This document shows positions 56,560 to 64,000 of a stretch of DNA of 64,000 bases, one piece after another. This DNA comes from Glaciozyma antarctica PI12 (taxonomy: Eukaryota; Basidiomycota; Microbotryomycetes; Kriegeriales; Camptobasidiaceae): assembly GCA_002917775.1 (NCBI GenBank), contig KZ627157.1, positions 487,142 through 551,141 of the forward strand. Reading direction: 5' to 3'. Position numbers and translations under genes: made by a program. Positions within the stretch are counted from its first letter, which is position 1. Each line of letters starts with the position of its first letter. Below the pieces are notes generated by a model that saw only the letters and a list, made by a program, of their open reading frames with translations, did no database searches and was not told the DNA's origin.

Positions 56560-59053
56560 CTCTCCCTCTCACCACTCGACGCGCTCTGCTTCGCCAAACT
56601 GGAGTCCTCCGACAGTGAGATTGAGATCATCTCAGGCGGCGGCGCCAACCCCGCCCAAGAGCCGTTCCGCCGTTCCTCGGCCTCCAACTCCATCTCCTTG
56701 CCCGCCGGCGCGGGCACCTCTCTCAACAACGGCAACGGGAGTGATGCGCGTGCACCGGGCGCGAGGGGAGCGCTTAAGGCTGCTGCTTCGCAGGTGATCG
56801 TATTGGACGACTCGGTGAGCTGGTTCCTATGGACGCGCCGGTTAAGGGAGAGCTAACGCGCCGTAGGACGACGACGATGGAGCTGCTCCGCCGCCGCGTA
56901 AGCGAGTGAACAATATGAGCAGGTGAGTGCTGGACAGACTAGGAGGGAAGTAGAGCTAACGCCTCGACAGGACCGTGTCGCAGCCTGTCATGCCTTCCTC
57001 GCCGGACCTCCCCAGCGCCGCCGAGCTCTGGAGAGGCGTACCGCAGAGGAGCTACAGCACCAGTGCGCTTGGAGTAGCTTCTGTGCGTTCTTCTCTCTCT
57101 CCTGGCTTGTCCGCACTGACCACTTCCGTCGCAGGGATCCACCTCGAACCTCGCAGCTCCCGCCGTCAAGCGCGCTCCCTCCGCACTGCTCGACAAGCTC
57201 GACCGTCTCGCCGAGAAAGAGTTTGAGATCGCTCCAGCTCCTCGATTCTCAGCGCAGGAGAAGGGGAAGGGCAAGGCGATCGTGCTGGACGACGACGACG
57301 ACGACGAGGAGGAGGATCCGTTCGACGCGATGATCAAGCGGACGAATGGGAAACAGGTCGCTACTTCCAGGAAGCTCTCGGCGTCGAATGCGAAGCGGGC
57401 GCATGAGGATAGTGAGGATTCGGACTTCGAGGGAACGATGGCGAGGATCAAGCCGAAGAAGAAGGTGCGTTGGTTGCAGTTCTTGCGAAGCTCTGCGGGT
57501 GCTGATGTGGGTAAACGCAGGCGGCGAAACTATCGGAGGAGGATAAGGCGGCCAAGAAGCAGCGGGCCGACCAGGAAAAGGCCGCGAAGAAAGCGCGAGC
57601 GGATGAGGAGAAGGCTGCGAAGAAGGCGCGAGCGGATGAGGAGAAGGCCGCGAAGAGCACGGCCAAGGAGCGCGAGGCGGAGGATAAGAAGCTGTGGAGG
57701 ACCGTCAACATTCTCAGGAACGACAAGACGCTCACGATCAAGGAGCTTACGGTGCACGTCGCGGGGACTGGGCTGCGCGAGCCTATGGACGACGAGCCGG
57801 TAAGTGGGAAGAAGGCGCGCGCAAAGAAGAAGCCTTCTGCTTGGAAGGCGATCGTCGAGGGACTGCAGGTCAAGATGGTGGAGTGCGAGTGCGGGTTCGA
57901 GATCACGGACGACGTAGCTCAGGATGTCGCGGAGGGATCGATCAAGTGGACGAGGGTCTGCGATCGACGTTGGGACGACGACCGGCAGGAGTTCGTTCCG
58001 ATGGGCTCGGGGAACGAGATCACTGTCGAGGAGGACACCAGGCTCGTCTTCATGTGCGTCGCTCTCGCGTTTTTGGCTCGCTACTCTCGCTAACGAGTGC
58101 GCGCGCAGTACGGCGTACGAGCTTTCGACTTACATCGCCAGCGAATCTCTCCTCTCGCACATTCGAAGCATCAAGGCCCGCCTCCCCTCCCACGTCAACC
58201 TCTTCCTCATCATTTACGGCCTCCACAACCTCTGTCGCGACATGGTCAACGCCGAGAACGCCGTCCATCGCTACGAGATTCGCGATGATATCGGGATGGG
58301 ACGTAACGCTGCGCCCAAGACGAAGGTGGTTGGGATTGGAGAGGGGCAGCCGGACAAGGAGACGATCGAAATGGCCATCATGAGGTGGGTTGGCTTCGCT
58401 CGCTCGAGCGTTCCCGCTGACGCACCTCCTCGTAACAGGGCTCAGATCGCGATGAAGTGCCAGATCATCAACACGGAGACCGTCGAGAATGCGATCGCTT
58501 GGCTTCATCAACTCAGCATGGACGTAGGACAGAAGCCGTGGCAGTGCGTTGTGCCGCTGTCTTCGCGACCGAGCCTCACTGACTTGCTCACACACAGGCG
58601 TCACAAAATGAAGCACATCATCACGCTCGGTACGGCCGACGAGAAGATCGAGTCGGGCAAGAACCTGCAGGACACCTACATCAAGATGCTCACGACGATC
58701 AAGGGCCTCACGGAGGGAGTGGCGAAGGGGATCGTTCGCGAGTACCCGACGCTGAGGTGCCTGTACGAGGCCTACAGCCGCTGCCGCACCGAGAAGGAGA
58801 AGCAGTTGATGCTCGTTGGGATCGCGGTGCGTCGTAGCTTTTACTGAGGTGCGGAGAGGAACCGCTGACGAAGGTTTGGGCGAGCAGAAGGGCAACAATC
58901 GCAACGGCGCCGCCACGGACAGGATGATTGGCGCAGGCATCTCGACGACGGTCTACAACATCTTGACCGGCCGTACGTACCTCCTTCGTGCCGTCGCTAC
59001 GACCTCGCATTGATGCCGCTTCCTCCGCAGGCGACCCAGGCATCTTCCTTTGA
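56560..59053 (+). CDS. EME1: Crossover junction endonuclease subunit EME1 (5' end uncertain)
   Basis: Non-catalytic partner of Mus81 for cutting branched recombination and fork structures. Seen: LSPLDALCFAKLESSDSEIE, acidic SUMO-interacting-like motifs (SQVIVLDDSDDDDG, KAIVLDDDDDDEEEDPF), PSALLDKLDRLAEKEFEIAP, a Lys/Ala-rich repeat helix, KLWRTVNILRNDKTLTIKEL, then the XPF-like part: LSTYIASESLLSHIRSIKAR, LPSHVNLFLIIYGLHNLCR, MAIMRAQIAMKCQIINTE, HKMKHIITLGTADEKIESGK and the helix-hairpin-helix end LTEGVAKGIVREYPTLRCLY, MIGAGISTTVYNILTGRDPG and FL, TGA at 59051. Family order is complete. No in-frame ATG is found near the first exon; the start given is only the acceptor of the first recognisable exon, so an upstream exon overlapping the MOD5 3' region may be missed. 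Confidence 0.85.
57548..57660 (+). repeat. 33-bp tandem coding repeat in EME1
   Basis: Three and a part copies of an 11-residue unit (AAKKQRADQEK, AAKKARADEEK, AAKKARADEEK, AAKSTAKEREA) encode a charged helix. The second and third copies are nearly identical in DNA. Confidence 0.85.
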
Positions 59054-59134
59054 TAGACTCGATCCTCTCGCCATCACTCCGTTCTCACTATACGTCGTTC
59101 ATAACTGGAATTGCATGCTTTCATTCGCGCACGT

Positions 59135-60203
59135 TCAAGCCTGCTCCTGGGGCGCCACCTCTGCCACCACTGCTCCAACTCCAGCGACCTTGCCTCCCCC
59201 CACCGCCAAGTACCCGCGATGCTTGGGATCCGAGTAGTACACGAGGTCTCGCTGTCCGATAGGGTCCGCCTTGTTGGGAATCTTGAGGCCTCGTCGGTCA
59301 AAGGATGAAGGGTTGATCAAGGCGCGCTGCGAAGACGTTAGTCGAGCTCGCGACGGGAGAGCAAAGGAGACGGACGAGGGTAAGGCGGTTCTCGTAGCGC
59401 GCTACGATAGTGCCGGAGAGCTTCTCGATGGCGGCGATGGCGGAGGAGGAGGCGCGGGAGATGGTGAGGTGGACGTTGGGGGTAGTGAAGGCTTCGGCGC
59501 CCTGCGGAGTCTCGTATCAGCTCATCTGGTCGTCGCTGGAGGGTGGGAGAGACGCACGTCGCCGAGAAGCTTGACACCGTGCTTGATTCCGTGCACGCAG
59601 CGCGTCTCGAACAGCTCCTTTAGCGTGATGGGCTTGCTGGGGTCGATCAAGCCTCGGTCGATCCAGTGCTGCAGGCGATCCAGGTTCAGAGGCGTCATCT
59701 CCTCCCTCAGACTGCGTCCCCGTACACCTAAGTTAGCTCCCTTGATTCCTCCTAAGGCACCGTAGGAAGGACGCACGGGTTGGTGAACCCCCGCTTGGGG
59801 AACGCTCGCGTGATGGGCGTCTGTCCTCCCGCAAAGTAGAGCTTGGGCTTTCCGTTCCCAGACCGTGCTCCCTGTCCCTTGTGACCCCTTCCCGACGTTC
59901 CACCTCGCCCTGATCCGATACCCCTTCCGATACGCTTCCGCTGCAGCCAGAGGAGCAAAGATGAGCGGACGGCGCGGGGGGATGCCAGAGCGATGGACGG
60001 ACCTTGTGGGAAGAGCCAGGAGCGGGAGAAAGGTTTCCGAGGTGGGAGCTCTCGGTAGCGTAGGCTCGGGAGGTGGAAGGGCGGGGAGGGAGGGCGGAGA
60101 GGAGTTGGGAGGTGGGTTGGGAGAAGGCGCGGAGGGGGAGAGTTCGGGCTGCTGTTGGTCGGGCGAGGGAAGTGCTTGCTAGTAGTCGGGTGAGCGAGTT
60201 CAT
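59135..60203 (-). CDS. MRPL10: Mitochondrial large-subunit ribosomal protein uL15m (MRPL10)
   Basis: Seen: start at 60203 with a mitochondrial presequence ([20 protein letters not shown], Arg/Ser-rich, no acidic residues), [13 protein letters not shown], intron, then the L15 signature [20 protein letters not shown] with [64 protein letters not shown] and [20 protein letters not shown], then [20 protein letters not shown] and [15 protein letters not shown], ending [11 protein letters not shown] with TGA at 59135. The Gly/Arg/Lys loop and order fit uL15, and the extended C-terminal tail is typical of the mitochondrial fungal form. Five or six exons. Its start lies 116 bp from the MIC19 start, in divergent orientation. 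Confidence 0.92.
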
Positions 60204-60319
60204 CCTGTCCAAAGCTGAAAGCGCGTGGTGTGCTGGTGAACGTCGGAGCAGAAGAGGAGGGCTCGCCTCGAGCGCTGAGCTTCTTTCACCTCTCGCCAAA
60301 ACCCTCACTCCGCACAACA

Positions 60320-61081
60320 ATGGGAGCTCAAGGATCCAAGCCAGACTCTGAGGAGACAGCTCCTGGAGAGACCACCTTCTACGCTCAGCGCGACGCACCA
60401 GTCCAGGTCAGTCCCTCTCCTCGCCAGCGCGGCTTCGCCCGATCTCGTTCCCCTCCCCACAGCGCCAGGGCTGACGACGAGTTATCTACACAGTTCTCCG
60501 AAGGCCTCATCTCCCACCTCTCTTCCTCCGCCCTCCCTTCCTCTGCCCCTTCAGCCGCCCGGCAAGAGACGCTCGACTCGCACATCCAGTCCCGCATCAA
60601 CTCGGAGCTCGCACGGCTACGCGAGCAGGAGGCTTCCGTTCGAGAGGAGATCGAGCGCGCGCTCGAGAAGGAGAACCTGGACCGGGAGCGAGGCGCCGAG
60701 GGGGAGGAGAAGGGGATCAGTCACAGCGTGAGCTTGATGCGCGATTTGGAGGAGCTGGAGAAGAGGGCTGTAACGGCGCGTGAGGAGAGCAGGAAGGACA
60801 AGGATGGGCAGGCATGGAAGTTGGTGGCGGCGGAGCGCAAGGGGTTGGAGGAGTGCTTCCTGTGAGTCTTTGGTTGAGTCTGAGCGCAGCTGGGACGAAG
60901 CTGACTTTGTTTACGCAGAGGGAACAAGGAGACGCCGTTGAACTGCACCGAGGCAGCACAAAAGTTCTTGCAGGCAGTCGCAGGAGTGGAGAAGGTGAGC
61001 TTCTTTGCGGGCGGAGGAGAGCTGGCGGAGCGAAGGCTGACCTCCTTTCCTCCACAGACCTTTGTTGCAGCTTTACCGTAG
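60320..61081 (+). CDS. MIC19: MICOS complex subunit MIC19
   Basis: Crista-junction protein of the mitochondrial inner membrane facing the intermembrane space. Seen: start MGAQGSKPDSEETAPGET with a myristoylation-type MGxxxS, TTFYAQRDAPVQ, intron, FSEGLISHLSSS, QETLDSHIQSRINSELARLR, a coiled-coil part (EQEASVREEIERALEKENLD, MRDLEELEKRAVTAREESRK) and a CHCH-like end: LEECFLGNKETPLNCTEAAQ with KFLQAVAGVEKTFVAALP, TAG 61079. The two visible Cys (ECF and NCT, nine residues apart) match the fungal Mic19 C-terminus. Length near 200 residues is usual. The pairing with a mitochondrial ribosomal gene across a 116-bp divergent spacer is noted but may be chance. Confidence 0.85.
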
Positions 61082-61761
61082 ATGAGGGAGTTGCAGTCAC
61101 GTACTATACAGAATACAGAGGAGCGATTCGACGACGATGGTGCGGCTTCGACTTGGCTGCTGATGTTTCAGCAACCTCCGCGCTCCTGCTCTACCGGCCC
61201 TCTCTGCTCGGCTGGGACTTCTGCGCTTCGTCGGTGAGCAAGGGATCATTTGGCTGATCCCGCTTCCGCACTCGGGGCTCTCAAGTCGTTGCGACGTCGT
61301 TTGAATCCTCGCTACCAAGCCCGCAGCCCCGAAAGCAGCGCCCACGGAAGCCAGCTGAGCTTTTCTTCTGCTCAGCGATCCCAGAGCATTCTCTCTGAGC
61401 ATTTGGCACACTGGAGAGTAGTCCAGCGGCGTCTGGCTCTTCCTCCTGCGGTTCCTCTGCTAGCTCGACAACGCTGGACTGTCGCTCGGTGCTCGTTCCT
61501 CTCGGATTCCGTTCCAGACGCTGCAGCCAGTTAATTCTTGTTGTATTACTCGCTTGCCGAGGCTCCTGGAAAGCATTTCAAGGAGTTCGCAAATTGACTA
61601 CAAAAGTCGTTTGAATAAAAGTAAGCAAATTGCTTACCTCGAGTTCGAGCTCGCTTCAGTTTCGGATCTTGCCTTCGACCTGTTCGCCGGCGACAGCCAC
61701 AAGACTACCAACCTCCAGCGAAACCCCAATCTCAACCTTACCTAATCCTCCACCACCCACC
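61082..61761. other. Intergenic spacer, 680 bp
   Basis: Between MIC19 and the next plus-strand gene. Short open frames here have no family signal or splice support. It ends in a relatively AT-rich part (61530-61640) with a short palindrome at 61621-61637. Confidence 0.5.
61621..61637. repeat. 17-nt palindrome (8-bp arms, 1-nt centre)
   Basis: gtaagcaa, one base, then ttgcttac: exact arms. It lies about 125 bp before the ATG of the next gene in an AT-rich patch and could be a dimeric transcription-factor site; function is inference. Confidence 0.6.
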
Positions 61762-62716
61762 ATGCTCCCAAAGCTCGAAGAGGACGAGGACGTCAAGCCT
61801 CAGCTCGCCTCCTCTCCCCCCGTCCGAGTACGCCGCTCTCCCTCTCGTCGACGAGAAGCCCCAGCTCGGCAAGCGCTCCCTCTCGCCCCCCGCTCAGAAC
61901 CTCTTCAGGCCGGAGGAGAGCGAGTCCGGATCCCCCGAGAAGAAGGTCAAGATGGAGGCGGTCAAGGCGGAGCCGAAGCAGGAGAGGGGTGCTGGGAGCG
62001 ACGACGAGTACAAGGACGAGGAGGACGACGACGAGGTCCAGATTATCGAAGGTCCTCGTGTCGTTTCTCCTGCGAGCCGCCGTGGCAGGGAGATTAGCTG
62101 GCCGCGCAACGTCAAGGTGAGCTGGGGTCCCTGTCTGATGGCGGTTGGGGATGGCGCCTCGAGAACGGCGAGCTGACTCTCCAACTCTCTCCTACAGGTT
62201 TGCGCTACTGGAACGGGTGAGTCTCAATCAGTGCTAGCACTGGGCGTCCCGCTAAAGCTCCAGCTGACTCGGCTCCTCCCTCGCTGCAGCAAAGGACATC
62301 TACAAGCTTTCCCTCCCCTACCTCAACACGCTCGACTACGAGGAAAGCCGCAGCAGCGCCGGATGGCCGATGAAGCTCTTCTCGGAGCATCAAGTGCAGC
62401 AGGCCGCCTACGACGAGCGAGGTGGCGAGCTCTTCTTCCGCGCCTAGTACGCCGTCTCTCCCTCGCTCCCGCATCCCCAGCTAACCTCCCGCAACGCAGC
62501 ATTCAACGCCTTCACAACACGGCCGTCACGAAGGCGATGAACGCGAAGAAGCTCGGCAAGTCGTACAAGATCCCGCCCGAGCTCGACGACACGGAGAGGC
62601 CGCTCGCGTACGTCCCTTATGAGAAGGAGGACGTACCCGACAACTGGGACAACTACCGTCCGGCACCCAGGAAGAGGCGCACGTACAACTACACGTACAA
62701 TGAGTGCTGCGGGTGA
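61762..62716 (+). CDS. Acidic nuclear-type protein, unknown function
   Basis: Not recognised. Seen: ATG 61762 (MLPKLEEDEDVKPQLASSPP), a frame break at the C run near 61818-61824, then SEYAALPLVDEKPQLGKRSL, SPPAQNLFRPEESESGSPEK, an acidic stretch (DDEYKDEEDDDEVQIIEG), REISWPRNVKVCATGTAKDI, KLSLPYLNTLDYEESRSSAG, WPMKLFSEHQVQQAAYDERG, IQRLHNTAVTKAMNAKKLGK and PDNWDNYRPAPRKRRTYNY, ending NECCG with TGA at 62714. Four exons with good splice sites. Acidic plus short basic motifs (KRSLSP, PEKKVKM) suggest a nuclear protein. The C-terminal half has a conserved feel but I cannot name a domain. In the ATG frame the C run leads into another frame, so one base is probably missing or extra there. Confidence 0.6.
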
Positions 62717-64000
62717 AGGAGGGAGGAGGGGCTTGTTTAGGTCGTCGGTGCTTTTGCTTAGCTTGTTCTTGCCATTTCGATTACTTTTTTCGTTCATGAG
62801 CGTCGAGCGAGAGATGCGGAGAGGAGTCGGAGAGGAATGAATCGTGATTGGGAGCGTACTCTCGGGCGCGCCTGTTCTCGCACCTCGAGGCCTTGTCTGC
62901 GCCTGTGTTCTTCTTCAACACACCCTCATTCCAGCGTGGCTGAGTGCTATAAACTTGCGCTTTTCACCTCAGATACTGGATCCTGCCGTAAATAACGAGA
63001 GACGCCGCTGCATCTCGCCACAGCCGCAGGCTGATATTCGCTTCTCAGGAGCTGCACCGCGCTTCGCTGCCTGTTCGTTCGCGAGCTGGGATTTATCTAG
63101 ACGAGAATTCGAGGTAGGGAGCTGCCGCCGTGGATCTGGCGCAGTCGACGGCCCTCTCGCAACCCGCTTCGCCTCCTCTGTTGAGCCACCCAGGTGGACT
63201 GAAAGTTGGCTCCTCTGCTGTTTCCAAGTGGTATGAATCTCTTTGTGTCTCGGAGGATCACTTGCTCGTGCAAGCCTGTAATTCGCGCAGCTGGCTTGCT
63301 CGTCTGAGTCTCGCTGCTCTTCTCACTCCTCCCGTGATCTCTTGCCCTGACCCAGATTGGGCGGTGGCCTCCCTTCGTATCTGAGACAGAATAAAAAGCG
63401 CTCTGCAGAACAACTGCTTGCTCGTTGAAGCTTTAAACTGGCTCACCAGGTTACCTGCTGTGAATCTCACACCCCGCTTCGCTCCTAGCCTCCTCCATTG
63501 ATGAGTCCCACCTTGAAGTTTGCTTCAAGCCTTATTTTGAGAGATGCCAGATTGGGATCCGAGGAGGATTACGTGCGTGTGTAAGGCTGGAACTGGCTCC
63601 GGAAGCCTGCCTCATCTTCGCAACCCGTCTCCCTCCTCTCCTTTTTTTCCCTCGGGTCGCCCAAAGTCAACGCGAGCTTCGTTTTACCACGAAATTTGTT
63701 CGAGTTCACACTGCTCTTGAGGTAGACTTGTTCAACAAACACAACCCCCCAGCCTTTGAGTGACCTGAGAGAAAATGCCNCCCCGGAGNATGCNANGCNG
63801 AGGAANTGGCTGCCCTTGCTTGNTTTGCCTTCCGTTTCCGTTTTGGGAAAATAAAAGAAGGAATTTCAAAACCTAACCCCTGGTAAAGAAGAACCCCTGA
63901 AGCGAGCCTGAACTGAGAGACACGACTTGCTGGGAGAGGCCAACAAGAGTTGGGGGAGGGAGTGTCTCGCTTTGTCACCGCCGTTTCGTTTAAGAGTTNC
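62717..64000. other. Gene-free, low-quality scaffold end with degenerate repeats
   Basis: No gene supported over 1.28 kb. Ambiguous bases at 63780-63822 and 63999 show poor quality. Three loosely similar pyrimidine-rich blocks of the form cgcaacccgcttcgcctcctc occur near 63158-63180, 63470-63500 and 63618-63640. Open frames here change composition at random. Confidence 0.5.

Noticed and set aside
62844-63384. Open frames at the scaffold end
   Set aside because: No homology signal, mixed composition, and poor sequence quality nearby.

Overview
This is a GC-rich fungal nuclear scaffold. Genes are densely packed on both strands and are cut by many introns of about 50 nt. Introns start mostly GTGCGT, GTACGT or GTGAGT, carry a CTGAC or CTAAC branch motif about 10-20 nt from the acceptor, and end in CAG. 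Gene content (SKT5, KRR1, DML1, DOP1, CHO1, PRP28, MIC19, LAMTOR2-type roadblock protein, UBL-AN1 proteins) and this intron style point to a basidiomycete yeast, most likely a Pucciniomycotina red yeast of the Rhodotorula/Sporobolomyces kind. The class is seen in the sequence; the genus is inference. The window is draft assembly: two N gaps (30021-30416 and 44650-45233), scattered ambiguous bases, and a low-quality right end.

Layout, left to right. 1-8 kb: a partial chitin-synthase regulator (SKT5/CHS4 type, -), an amino-acid permease (+), KRR1 (-), an unknown membrane protein (-). 8.5-14 kb: DML1/Misato (+), a Gly/Tyr-rich unknown (-), protein phosphatase 4 regulatory subunit 2 (+). 14-25 kb: a putative meiotic Zip2/SHOC1-like protein (+) and a very large DOP1 gene (-), convergent. 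25-31 kb: EF-hand secretory protein (-), LAMTOR2-like (+), phosphatidylserine synthase CHO1 (+), unknown coiled-coil/membrane gene with a gap (-). 31-39.5 kb: Ubl-AN1 protein (-), then two spliceosome genes head to head: NTR1/TFIP11 (-) and PRP28 (+). 39.5-50 kb: TPR protein (-), FAR-17a/AIG1 protein with a tandemly duplicated first exon (+), SNF2-PHD remodeller (-), three-KH RNA-binding protein (-). 50-53 kb: a disturbed stretch with a small unknown gene, a broken Ubl-fusion gene, a broken small gene and an aldo-keto reductase missing its middle. 53-62.7 kb: CUZ1-like (-), MOD5 (+), EME1 (+), mitochondrial uL15 (-), MIC19 (+), an unknown acidic protein (+). 62.7-64 kb: no gene seen.

Nearly all genes are housekeeping: RNA processing (KRR1, NTR1, PRP28, MOD5, KH protein), membrane traffic (DOP1, EF-hand protein), mitochondria (uL15m, MIC19, DML1), lipid synthesis (CHO1), signalling (PP4 subunit, roadblock protein) and recombination (Zip2-like, EME1). 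They do not form one pathway or cluster. The most notable items are the first-exon duplication at 42.2 kb, the 17-bp-arm hairpin beside it, the multiply broken Ubl-fusion gene at 50.8-51.8 kb lying 1 nt after another ORF, the core-deleted aldo-keto reductase, the SNF2-PHD architecture, and the Zip2-like protein. Several reading-frame breaks lie in homopolymer or Gly-rich tracts and may be sequencing errors. I found no tRNA, rRNA, CRISPR array, transposase or clearly novel multi-gene system.
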